A stretch of 64,000 nt of DNA from a virus, in the IMG/VR virus record IMGVR_UViG_3300036893_000033, positions 1 through 64,000 of that record; one strand, written 5' to 3'. Both the position numbers and the translations under genes were made by a program. This document shows, piece by piece, positions 1 to 6,480 of this stretch; position 1 is the stretch's first letter; each line of letters starts with the position of its first letter. The notes under the pieces are model-generated. The model was not told the origin of the DNA, made no database searches, and worked only from the letters and a program-made list of their open reading frames with translations.

Positions 1-1
1 A

Positions 2-286
2 GCCACGGCGGGCGACAGCGGCACAGCCACGGCGGGCGACAGCGGCACAGCCACGGCGGGCGTCAGCGGCACAGCCACGGCGGGCGTCAGCGGCACAGCC
101 ACGGCGGGCGACAGCGGCACAGCCACGGCGGGCGTCAGCGGCACAGCCACGGCGGGCGACGGCGGCACAGCCATGGCGGGCGTCAGCGGCACAGCCACGG
201 CGGGCTACAGCGGCACAGCCACGGCGGGCGACAGCGGCACAGCCACGGCGGGCGTCAGCGGCACAGCCACGGCGGGCGTCAGCGGC
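2..286. repeat. 24-bp tandem repeat, about 12 copies
   Basis: The unit reads agcggcacagccacggcggg plus a variable gcgac/gcgtc/gctac codon. Its 24-bp period is a multiple of three, so length changes keep the reading frame. Only the second codon of the variable pair differs between units. Confidence 0.9.
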
Positions 287-430
287 GTAATTGCTATCCA
301 GTACTGGAACGGGAAGCGATACAAGACCAAGATCGCTCACGTAAAAGACGAGGATGGCGATGGGGAGTTGGAGCCGAACACGCCGTATCGACTGGATGAT
401 GGCGGTAATTTCGTTAAGGTTGCAAGGTAA
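2..430 (+). CDS. Octapeptide-repeat protein, 5' end outside window
   Basis: The reading frame is open from the window edge to the TAA at 428-430, so the true start lies upstream. The first 95 or so residues are a tandem octapeptide of the form GTATAG(D/V/Y)S. A non-repetitive tail of about 47 residues follows, with an acidic stretch DEDGDGELEPN. Such Gly/Ala/Ser/Thr repeats ending in a small domain occur in phage fibre-like and surface proteins, but no family was recognised. The in-frame ATG at 173 lies inside the repeat and is unlikely to be the real start. Confidence 0.6.
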   Translation, partial: ATAGDSGTATAGDSGTATAGVSGTATAGVSGTATAGDSGTATAGVSGTATAGDGGTAMAGVSGTATAGYSGTATAGDSGTATAGVSGTATAGVSGVIAIQYWNGKRYKTKIAHVKDEDGDGELEPNTPYRLDDGGNFVKVAR

Positions 431-445
431 ATTATGGAGGTGCCT

Positions 446-649
446 GTGATTTCCCTGACAGTAAAGGCAACAATAAAAATCCCGACCGCACCAAATGCGC
501 TCCGACGCGCTGATGGCATTATGATGAAAGTCTGCGACTTCCCAGACGACAGCCTGAAGCAGATCGGCGCGGAGTGGACCAAGGCGCTGATCGCTAACGC
601 GGAACGGCAGCGGGCGCAACCAGACAGTAAGGGCTCTCCCTGTGGCTAA
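446..649 (+). CDS. Small hypothetical protein
   Basis: About 67 residues, not recognised. A GGAGG at 436-440 sits five bases before a GTG at 446, which makes 446 a better start than the ATG at 434 that overlaps the ribosome site. The protein begins VISLTVKATIKIP and has a Pro/Arg-rich middle. It lies four bases after the repeat protein and upstream of the interrupted nuclease gene, so it is probably in the same operon. Confidence 0.55.
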   Translation: MISLTVKATIKIPTAPNALRRADGIMMKVCDFPDDSLKQIGAEWTKALIANAERQRAQPDSKGSPCG

Positions 650-717
650 CAGCGTAGCTGGAACTGCGCATCCCGCGTGAGCTGCCGCGCCTCTGGGCAG
701 TAACGAGGTAAATTTTC

Positions 718-780
718 GTGGATAAATTAAAGGGAATTATATACTTGACTCCCACAGCGAAATCAGCGGGTTATGAATAG
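718..780 (+). pseudogene. Severed 5' end of the VRR-NUC gene reading into the mobile element
   Basis: GTG at 718 starts MDKLK and then reads through the left terminal repeat of the inserted element as GIIYLT, stopping at TAG 778-780. If the element and one copy of its 8-bp duplication are removed, this start joins in frame to the codons for KPPTTAQITTEL at 1806 onward, restoring an uninterrupted nuclease gene. The stop overlaps the ATG (773) of the methyltransferase inside the element, which suggests translational coupling. Confidence 0.75.
732..753 (+). repeat. Left terminal inverted repeat of the methyltransferase element
   Basis: It starts GGGAATTATATAC and ends GACTCCC. It is directly preceded by the AAATTAAA target duplication at 724-731. 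Confidence 0.85.
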
Positions 781-1771
781 CCCGTTCCCCTATTTCGGAG
801 GGAAGCGCACGGTCGCGGCGGCTGTGTGGGCGCGGCTCGGATCGCCTGCGCAATACATCGAGCCGTTTTGCGGATCGGCAGCGGTTTTGCTGGCGTGCCC
901 GCGCCCGGCTGCGCTTGAAGTCGTGTGCGACGGGTCCGGCTTCATCGCCAATTTCTGGCGCGCGGTCAAGCATCAACCGGCTGCGGTTGCGGAGTGGGCG
1001 GATTACCCCGTATCGCACATTGACCTCGGCGCGCGCCACGGCTGGCTTATGGCGCAGCGGGATCGCATCGGCGCGGCAATGCAAGACCCGGACTGGGCAG
1101 GCGATGCCAAGGTTGCCGGTTGGTGGCTGTGGGGGCAATGCTGCTGGATCGGTTCCGGCTGGTGCGACTGGTTCGGCAAAATCCCGCATGCGAGCGATGC
1201 CGGGAGGGGCGTACAGGCGATAGGCAAAATCCCGCATGCGAGCGATGCCGGGAGGGGCGTACAGGCGATAGGCAAAATCCCGCATGCGAGCGATGCCGGG
1301 AGGGGCGTACAGGCGATAGGCAAAATCCCGCATGCGAGCGATGCCGGGAGGGGCGCAGACGCCTTGCTGACCTCCTGCGGGCGCACAGCATGGGCGTGGC
1401 TGCATCGGATCGCTGACAGGCTTGAGCGGGTGCGCGTGGTGCATGGTGACTGGTCGCGCTGCCTCAACAATCATTTCGGTGGTGACGACACGGCAGTATT
1501 CCTTGACCCGCCTTATAGGTCCTACGAGGCGCTCTACGGCAAGGCTGGCGCGGTTGCCGATGCGGTCGAAGCATGGGCGCGCGAGAACGAGCACCTGCGG
1601 ATCGCCCTATGCGGGCACCGTGACGATTACAAGCTGGCCGGATGGGACGCCGTGGAGTGGTCGCGCGGGCGGCTCACGTATTCGGGCGGCCAAACCACGG
1701 ATAGCGAGTGCGTCTGGTATTCGCCAGCTTGTCTCCCGGCAGTGCTCACGCAAGAAAGGCTTTTCGCATGA
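773..1771 (+). CDS. DNA adenine N6-methyltransferase, D12/Dam class
   Basis: 332 residues. The N-terminal FPYFGGK and IEPFCGSAAVL are the AdoMet-binding signature of D12-class adenine methyltransferases, and the catalytic DPPY is at residues 245-248. Such enzymes methylate adenine in short DNA sites; in phages they usually protect against host restriction. Residues 135-194 hold an in-frame 16-residue repeat (GKIPHASDAGRGVQAI) in three full copies and one partial; one copy resembles the normal family sequence, so the rest look like expansion. No good ribosome site precedes ATG 773, which overlaps the stop of the severed nuclease leader. It is the only gene of the element. Confidence 0.9.
   Translation: MNSPFPYFGGKRTVAAAVWARLGSPAQYIEPFCGSAAVLLACPRPAALEVVCDGSGFIANFWRAVKHQPAAVAEWADYPVSHIDLGARHGWLMAQRDRIGAAMQDPDWAGDAKVAGWWLWGQCCWIGSGWCDWFGKIPHASDAGRGVQAIGKIPHASDAGRGVQAIGKIPHASDAGRGVQAIGKIPHASDAGRGADALLTSCGRTAWAWLHRIADRLERVRVVHGDWSRCLNNHFGGDDTAVFLDPPYRSYEALYGKAGAVADAVEAWARENEHLRIALCGHRDDYKLAGWDAVEWSRGRLTYSGGQTTDSECVWYSPACLPAVLTQERLFA
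1175..1354. repeat. 48-bp in-frame tandem repeat within the methyltransferase gene
   Basis: Units start at 1175, 1223 and 1271, with a 36-bp partial unit at 1319. The copies look identical and the period keeps the reading frame. Confidence 0.95.
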
Positions 1772-2175
1772 GCGCCGTGGGAGTTAAGTATATAAGTCCC
1801 AAATTAAAGCCGCCCACCACCGCCCAGATCACCACCGAACTCATGCTGCGAATCCCTCGCGATATCCCTGGATGCCTGCACTGGCGGAATAATACTGGCG
1901 TAGCGCGCGCGGATAACAGGTTCGTTCCGTTTGGTATGGTTGGCAGTGCCGACATGCTCGTTGTATTGCCGCCGCGCGGTAGGCTCGCCGGGGTGGAAGT
2001 GAAAGGACCCGGCGACCGGCAGAGCGTGATCCAGGCCGCTTGGGAACTGGCAATACAGCGTGCAGGTGGGGTGTATGTTTTGGCTGAGAAGATCAAGTGG
2101 GGCGTTGGTGATCGGGGACGTTTGGTGCCTGACGTCTCCGGCGTGATTGCGCGGTTACGGGAGGCGTGCGGATGA
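1768..2175 (+). CDS. VRR-NUC domain nuclease with element-supplied start
   Basis: 135 residues from ATG 1768. The segment from ARADNRFVPFGMVGSADMLV to GVEVKGPGDRQSVIQAAW and AGGVYVLAE matches the VRR-NUC fold (D, ExK and Q positions visible), a PD-(D/E)XK-type nuclease common in phages next to replication genes. The first eleven residues (MSAVGVKYISP) are encoded by the right end of the inserted element. The original N-terminus began MDKLKPP at 718. The start overlaps the methyltransferase stop (ATGA) and has AAGG nine bases upstream, so the nuclease domain is still translatable. Confidence 0.85.
   Translation: MSAVGVKYISPKLKPPTTAQITTELMLRIPRDIPGCLHWRNNTGVARADNRFVPFGMVGSADMLVVLPPRGRLAGVEVKGPGDRQSVIQAAWELAIQRAGGVYVLAEKIKWGVGDRGRLVPDVSGVIARLREACG
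1779..1800 (-). repeat. Right terminal inverted repeat of the methyltransferase element
   Basis: Read on the minus strand it begins GGGACTTATATAC and ends ACTCCC. It is directly followed by the AAATTAAA duplication at 1801-1808. On the plus strand it is translated in frame as part of the new nuclease N-terminus (VGVKYISP). Confidence 0.85.
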
Positions 2176-2264
2176 GCGACGATGCAGTGGGGCGGTTTCG
2201 ATATCTTCCGGTGCCTGATTTTCCGGCTTACAGGGTTCGCGATGACGGCGTGCCGTGCGTGTGA
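2172..2264 (+). CDS. Very short hypothetical protein (30 aa)
   Basis: It starts MSDDAVGRFRYLPVPDF. The ATG overlaps the nuclease stop (ATGA) and the stop lies inside the start of the next gene, so it fits the coupled-overlap pattern of the operon. No function recognised. Confidence 0.4.
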   Translation: MSDDAVGRFRYLPVPDFPAYRVRDDGVPCV

Positions 2265-2905
2265 TCATCGGTTGCGAAAAATCCGGGGTAGTGCGCCGTG
2301 CCTTCCGCGCACTCGGCCACGAGGCGTTCTCTTGCGACATCGAGCCATCCGAGGACGGCAGCCCGTTTCATTTTCAATGCGACATCCGGGATATTCCGAA
2401 AGGTGCCTGGCATCTGGGAATTTTTCATCCACCCTGCACCTACCTCACCCTGGCCGGCGCCCGCTGGCTGTACCAGAACGGCAGGGGTAAGATCAGAGAC
2501 CAACAACGATGGTTTGATATGGAAGCGGCTGCGATGTTCTTCAACGAGTTACTGTCGCTGGATATTCCGCGCATCTGTATTGAGAACCCGGTGATGCACG
2601 GGCACGCAAAAGAGCGTATCCTGAGTCCGTACAACCAAATCGTGCAGCCATATTTTTTCGGACACCCGGAGACCAAGAAAACCTGTCTTTGGCTGAAGGG
2701 GTTGCCGCCGTTGGTGGCGACAAAGATGATTCCTCCTGATTTTGTACGGTGGCCGAAGGGTCGCGGTAACGGCTACGAGCCGAAGTGCCACTACGAGTCC
2801 CCTGGCGCGGATCGGGCGGCGAACAGGTCGAGAACGGTTGTCGGTTTGGGTGAGGCAATGGCGGAGCAGTGGGGAACTTATGGGGATCCGGGAGCGGGAG
2901 AGTAA
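2255..2905 (+). CDS. Cytosine-C5-methyltransferase-like phage protein
   Basis: 216 residues from a GTG start. The N-terminal IIGCEKSGVVRRAFRALGH is a motif-I-like AdoMet site, HPPC at 58-61 corresponds to the catalytic PPC of C5-methyltransferases, and ENP at 110-112 to the ENV motif. These short forms are frequent in phages and are often labelled DNA cytosine methyltransferase, but they lack an obvious target-recognition domain, so activity is not assured. It overlaps the preceding 30-aa gene. Confidence 0.7.
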   Translation: MRVIIGCEKSGVVRRAFRALGHEAFSCDIEPSEDGSPFHFQCDIRDIPKGAWHLGIFHPPCTYLTLAGARWLYQNGRGKIRDQQRWFDMEAAAMFFNELLSLDIPRICIENPVMHGHAKERILSPYNQIVQPYFFGHPETKKTCLWLKGLPPLVATKMIPPDFVRWPKGRGNGYEPKCHYESPGADRAANRSRTVVGLGEAMAEQWGTYGDPGAGE

Positions 2906-2960
2906 GTCGGAGAACGGCTGGTATTGCCGGGGGTGTTGGGATGCGGCGGGGTGGATTTGA
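2880..2960 (+). CDS. Possible 26-aa protein with CxxC
   Basis: ATG 2880 begins inside the end of the methyltransferase-like gene and reads to TGA 2958-2960, giving a peptide ending NGWYCRGCWDAAGWI. The CRGC pair is suggestive of a metal knuckle. Nothing else supports it. Confidence 0.25.
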   Translation: MGIRERESKSENGWYCRGCWDAAGWI

Positions 2961-2986
2961 TGCCAACGACTATCGACTGAAAGCCG

Positions 2987-3202
2987 ATGCCCCGCACCGT
3001 CTACCCCGCAGTGACCACCAAGGTCCGCCGCCACCTGGCAACCGGGAAGCTCAGCTACCGCCAGATCGCCCGGATGTGCGGCGTGTCCGATTCCTACGTG
3101 CGTGAGATCGAGAAACGCGACAGGCTGGTAACGATGGACCTGAGCGGCCAGTGGATATCGCCAGTGGGCAGTGGGCTAACTGACCAGCTATCGGGCCGTT
3201 AG
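2987..3202 (+). CDS. Small helix-turn-helix protein
   Basis: 71 residues. KLSYRQIARMCGVSDSYVRE reads as a helix-turn-helix of the resolvase/transposase type (RQIA, turn GVS, recognition helix DSYVRE). The C-terminal 25 residues have no features. It may be a regulator of the left-end operon; target unknown. Confidence 0.55.
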   Translation: MPRTVYPAVTTKVRRHLATGKLSYRQIARMCGVSDSYVREIEKRDRLVTMDLSGQWISPVGSGLTDQLSGR

Positions 3203-3390
3203 TGCGGAGATTGCATCCGCCAGCAGCGCAGGGGTTACACCCCCAGACCTGACCACGCCCCGCCATCCCTGACCGCCAGCGGTCAATAACCCACAACTTT
3301 CGCCTTATCTTCCCCGTTTCTTCCCATTATTAACGGCCAACAACGTGCTCACCTGTATCGGTCACCGCAGGTCGGAGCGGGCCTCTGGTG

Positions 3391-3415
3391 ATGCTGTCCA
3401 GACTCTGGACAGCAT
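3391..3415. promoter_or_regulatory. Perfect 25-nt palindrome in a 5' leader, copy 1
   Basis: The core is TGTCCAGACTCTGGACA, extended by three more paired bases on each side around a single central C. It lies 21 nt before ATG 3437. A second near-identical copy is at 45465-45486, also about 24 nt before a start codon; both are followed by GGCAGTAA. It may be an operator or an RNA hairpin. The 3203-3436 gap holds nothing else recognised. Confidence 0.75.
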
Positions 3416-3436
3416 TTCCACCATGGAGGGCAGTAA

Positions 3437-4051
3437 ATGCCTACAGCAGCAAAGATAGAAGATAAATGTCAGCTACCGGCATTCGCAGTAAAGATAGCGA
3501 TCTACGACCATTCGACCCCACAGGAGACCTCACGCGCCATCGACGCCGTGTGCGCCGCCATGTCCCGTCAGGAGGCTTCAGCGGAGCGCCTGCGGGTCCT
3601 GCTGGGCCGCCTGCTGGTCCACGTACAGGATCAGCGTTTGTTCGAGCCGGAGTATTCCAGCTTTGAGCTTTTCACGCAGTCCGTGACCGAGCGACACCGG
3701 ATGTCGCGGGCCACGCTGCGGGAGGCGCTCATGATCGCGCGCCGGTTGCCCGGGATCACGCCTGAGCAGGCAGAGGATATCCCGATGACCTCACTGGCGC
3801 TGGTGGCGCGGGCGGCCAAGAACGCCGATCCTCGGGCGGTTTCGGGGATGTTGCGTCACGCGGCTAACCACTCGGTCGCGGAGGTCCGCGAGCATACGAT
3901 GGGACTGGTGCCGCAAAAGAAGCAGAACGGCGTCATTATCCGCCTCATGGTTACGGCGGCGGTGGCGAAGCGGTGGAAGGCACTGGCCGGGGATGACGCA
4001 GGGGCGGCGTTTGCGGCGCTCGTGATGGGTGGGGTGGCTAAGGCGGCGTAA
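3437..4051 (+). CDS. Hypothetical DNA-binding-like protein
   Basis: 204 residues, with GGAGGG six bases upstream of ATG 3437. The middle (RHRMSRATLREALMIARRL followed by PMTSLALVARAAK) looks like a helical helix-turn-helix region as seen in phage and plasmid proteins of unknown function. It is not assigned to a family with certainty. The palindrome just upstream makes autoregulation possible, but this is inference. An intrinsic terminator follows. Confidence 0.6.
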   Translation: MPTAAKIEDKCQLPAFAVKIAIYDHSTPQETSRAIDAVCAAMSRQEASAERLRVLLGRLLVHVQDQRLFEPEYSSFELFTQSVTERHRMSRATLREALMIARRLPGITPEQAEDIPMTSLALVARAAKNADPRAVSGMLRHAANHSVAEVREHTMGLVPQKKQNGVIIRLMVTAAVAKRWKALAGDDAGAAFAALVMGGVAKAA

Positions 4052-4098
4052 ACAGAAGCGGCGTAGTATTTTATAAAGCAGTCACCGCTATAGGTTGT

Positions 4099-4129
4099 GG
4101 GCCACGGACTAAAACCCGTGGCCTTTTTA
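4099..4129 (+). terminator. Intrinsic terminator
   Basis: The stem GGCCACGG / CCGTGGCC (4100-4107, 4116-4123) is followed by TTTTTATTTTTT. It ends the 2-4051 rightward transcript. Confidence 0.9.
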
Positions 4130-4218
4130 TTTTTTGCGGTTTTTTATTTACATGGCGACTGGCTTCGTGATACGTTATCCTTGTCCGCCAGGGGTCATGT
4201 CCTGCGGCAGCGCGGCGA

Positions 4219-4253
4219 GCGACCCGAGGGCCACCCTCCTGGTTCCGGGTCGC
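4219..4253 (+). promoter_or_regulatory. Nested hairpin in the leader of the 4280 gene
   Basis: The outer stem GCGACCCG / CGGGTCGC encloses an inner GAGGG / CCCTC stem. It is 26 nt before the TTG start, between the terminator and the ribosome site. Confidence 0.4.
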
Positions 4254-4279
4254 CCGCGCACCAAATTGGAGGGTTAATT

Positions 4280-4822
4280 TTGACAGCACAAGAAGCAGCA
4301 TCAGCAGCCTTAAGCCCTGCATTGACTGAGATCGGCCAGCGCATTGTCTGGGACGATCACCAGAACGACCACTGCACGACTGACCCGATCTTCTTTGTCC
4401 AGCAGCGGAAGCGGATTTACGGGATCGAAATGGACTACGACCAGCAGATCGTCTGGCTCCACGGCGATGAGTATACGGAACTTGGGCCGGAGCAGTCCGC
4501 GATAGCAGAGGAGTATTTTGGGGAGTGTGGGCGGGGGCCTGCGTTTATCGCGGACGGCGTGGCTTACGGCGCACTGCACGAGGCCGACCCGAACGCTGCC
4601 ATGGACGCGGTGGAGGCTCCTGACTACGTATCCAATCTCCGCCGCCTTGGCTACATCGATATCTGGGAATTTGTTCAGCCGTTCTTCACCCGCCAGGGCG
4701 CGGAGGCGTACATCAAGTCACAGGCGCACCGCCTGACAGACCCGCGCGTTTATGTGGCGTCGGCGTATCGGAATCCTGAGTGGCAGGGTGTGCGGGAGTG
4801 GCTGAAGGCGGATGCGTTGTGA
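4280..4822 (+). CDS. Hypothetical protein (180 aa)
   Basis: The start is taken as TTG 4280 because GGAGGG lies a few bases upstream; the frame is open back to 4097 but that stretch contains the terminator tail and a structured leader. The sequence begins LTAQEAASAALSPALTEIG and is acidic, with the C-terminal half rich in aromatic residues (ADPNAAMDAVEAPDYV, YIDIWEFVQPFF). It resembles DUF-type phage proteins, but no function was recognised. Confidence 0.6.
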   Translation: MTAQEAASAALSPALTEIGQRIVWDDHQNDHCTTDPIFFVQQRKRIYGIEMDYDQQIVWLHGDEYTELGPEQSAIAEEYFGECGRGPAFIADGVAYGALHEADPNAAMDAVEAPDYVSNLRRLGYIDIWEFVQPFFTRQGAEAYIKSQAHRLTDPRVYVASAYRNPEWQGVREWLKADAL

Positions 4823-5004
4823 GCGATAATGCCTGCGTAGTTACTCCATCCAGCCCCGCCACCGCCTGGCTCTGGTTCGCCAGCACCCTTGAGCGCGTAC
4901 CCGACGGGTTGAGCGAGGAGAGCGTTAAGCGTCTGGCGGATCTGCGCTTGCATGCCCTGGAGATGGCGGGGGAGGCGGCGACACTGAAGGGTATAAAAGC
5001 ATGA
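4819..5004 (+). CDS. Hypothetical protein (61 aa)
   Basis: The GTG start overlaps the preceding stop (GTGA). The sequence starts MSDNACVVTPSSPATAW and its C-terminal half is helical (EESVKRLADLRLHALEMAGEA). Its stop overlaps the next ATG. Function unknown. Confidence 0.55.
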   Translation: MSDNACVVTPSSPATAWLWFASTLERVPDGLSEESVKRLADLRLHALEMAGEAATLKGIKA

Positions 5005-5096
5005 CACACGGTTCCCTGTTCGCAGGCATCGGTGGCTTTGATCTTGGTTTTGAGAGGGCAGGGATAAGAACCTCATGGCAGGTTGGGACCGAATGA
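5001..5096 (+). pseudogene. Stump of a C5-cytosine methyltransferase (motif I only)
   Basis: ATG 5001 to TGA 5096 encodes 31 residues containing GSLFAGIGGFDLGFERAG, the unmistakable motif I of Dcm-type cytosine methyltransferases, whose usual length is above 300 residues. The rest (PCQ, ENV, target domain) is absent; after SWQV the sequence runs into the start of the CHC2 gene. It is inferred to be a deletion remnant kept because its ends overlap both neighbours. Confidence 0.75.
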
Positions 5097-5701
5097 CCGA
5101 CCTGCGGGTGATCGAGGACATCAAGCGACTGGTCAGGCTACCTGCCTTCATCGGCCAGTACGTAAGTCTGCGCAAGGTCGGAGGCCGATACACGGGGCTG
5201 TGTCCGTTCCATAAAGAAAAGTCCCCAAGTCTATCAGTACACGATAATTACTACAAGTGCTTTGGTTGCAGCGCCAAGGGCGATGTCCTTACATTTTACC
5301 AGGAGATCAATTCCGTCAACTTCTCCGATGCAGTTAAGGCGCTGGCTGAATACGCGGGCGTCTCTCTCGACCCCCGCAGGCCCATGCCCCGCGCCGCACA
5401 GCACGCCGCCCGCGAGGATGCCGCTGTATCGGCCTGGTGGTGGGCGCGGCGGCGTCAGTGCGTCATAGACGCCACCTGCGTGGCGTTTAACGACGAAGAC
5501 GAGGAGTTCGCCGAATGCTGTGGCAGACTAAGGCGGTGGATCGAAGCCATGTCGCCCGCCGACCGCGTTAACCAGTGGCTCTGCCACGGCACGGCAGCGG
5601 AGAGGCGGGAGTATCGTCAGGAGATGGCGGATAAAGATGGCTGGCTGGCTGAGATGCAGGGGATGTGGGTAACGGCGCTGGCGGAGGATACGGCGGCGTG
5701 A
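5093..5701 (+). CDS. CHC2 zinc-finger protein, DnaG-primase N-terminal type
   Basis: 202 residues from ATG 5093, which overlaps the preceding stop. The N-terminal 90 residues carry the primase zinc finger: C37-P-F-H40 and C56-F-G-C59, with YTGLCPFHKEKSPSLSV and GDVLTFYQ as in DnaG. No TOPRIM catalytic domain follows; the C-terminal half is unassigned and contains several Cys and Trp. It likely recognises template DNA for primer synthesis together with the VapE-like protein two genes downstream. Confidence 0.85.
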   Translation: MTDLRVIEDIKRLVRLPAFIGQYVSLRKVGGRYTGLCPFHKEKSPSLSVHDNYYKCFGCSAKGDVLTFYQEINSVNFSDAVKALAEYAGVSLDPRRPMPRAAQHAAREDAAVSAWWWARRRQCVIDATCVAFNDEDEEFAECCGRLRRWIEAMSPADRVNQWLCHGTAAERREYRQEMADKDGWLAEMQGMWVTALAEDTAA

Positions 5702-6480
5702 CGCATACACTGGAGTGCGGCGACTGCCTGGAGTTGATGAAGGAGATTCCGGCGGGGTCGGTGGATATGGTGCTGTGCGATCTGCCCTATGGGACGACGC
5801 AGAACAAGTGGGATAGCGTGATTCCGTTTGAACTGTTGTGGAAGGAGTATCGGCGGGCCTGCAAGAGGAATGCGGCAATGGTGTTCACGGCGATTCAGCC
5901 GTTTACAAGTGCGCTGGTGATGAGCAATCCAGGGATGTTCAAGTATGACTGGACATGGCGGAAACCAAAGGGTACCGGGCACCTGAATGCAAAGAAGCAG
6001 CCGTTGCGTGACAAAGAGGACATTATAGTTTTTTATGAAATACAGCCTGCCTACAATCCCCAATGGGGCAACGGCGAGCCTTATAACGGAAATTCACGGA
6101 TTGGCAAGAAACAGCAGACCAGTAATTATGGAACCTATGAAGCTGTCAGAGAAGATAGCGACGGAAGACGATACCCAAAACAGGTAATTGAATTTAATGT
6201 TGTGGGTGTTGGCGGCGAGCACCCCACCCAAAAACCAGTAGCCCTCTTCGAGTACCTCATCCGCACCTACACCAACCCCGGCGAAAATGTTCTCGACAAC
6301 TGCTGCGGTTCCGGCACAACCGGCGTAGCCTGCGCCAACACTGGCCGCTCCAGCATCCAGTTCGAGTTATCCCCGGAGTACGTGGCTATCGCCCGCAGGA
6401 GATTGGATCAGGCACTAAACCCCACCAGTGAAACAGGACAGGCGGCGCTGTTCACACAGTCCGAGGCCACCCCCGCGTGA
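5698..6480 (+). CDS. N4/N6 DNA methyltransferase, PF01555 type
   Basis: 260 residues from a GTG that overlaps the previous stop. The catalytic motif DLPYGTT is at 28-34, before the AdoMet-binding DNCCGSGTTGVA near residue 210, which is the beta-class order. HPTQKPVALFEYLI before motif I is typical of this family. No restriction endonuclease is adjacent, so it is probably a solitary protective or regulatory methyltransferase. Confidence 0.9.
   Translation: MTHTLECGDCLELMKEIPAGSVDMVLCDLPYGTTQNKWDSVIPFELLWKEYRRACKRNAAMVFTAIQPFTSALVMSNPGMFKYDWTWRKPKGTGHLNAKKQPLRDKEDIIVFYEIQPAYNPQWGNGEPYNGNSRIGKKQQTSNYGTYEAVREDSDGRRYPKQVIEFNVVGVGGEHPTQKPVALFEYLIRTYTNPGENVLDNCCGSGTTGVACANTGRSSIQFELSPEYVAIARRRLDQALNPTSETGQAALFTQSEATPA

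Larger units (their letters stand above)
732..1800 (+). mobile_element. Non-autonomous IS1595-like element carrying a Dam-type methyltransferase
   Basis: A 1,069-bp element is bounded by 22-bp inverted repeats (732-753 and 1779-1800; 20 of 22 match). It is flanked by a perfect 8-bp direct repeat AAATTAAA (724-731 and 1801-1808). Its ends begin GGGAATTATATAC or GGGACTTATATAC, nearly the same as the ends of the IS1595-family element at 9996-12119; an 8-bp duplication is known for that family. It encodes no transposase, only the methyltransferase, so it is inferred to move in trans. It is inserted at codon 5 of the VRR-NUC gene. Confidence 0.8.

Noticed and set aside
1-286. CRISPR-like array
   Set aside because: Units are contiguous with no unique spacers; it is a coding tandem repeat.
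1003-1594. Minus-strand and alternate frames over the 48-bp repeat
   Set aside because: Shadows of the methyltransferase gene; the period of 48 keeps every frame open.
4097-4279. Longer N-terminus of the 4280-4822 gene
   Set aside because: It would translate through an intrinsic terminator and a structured leader; GGAGGG supports the TTG at 4280.
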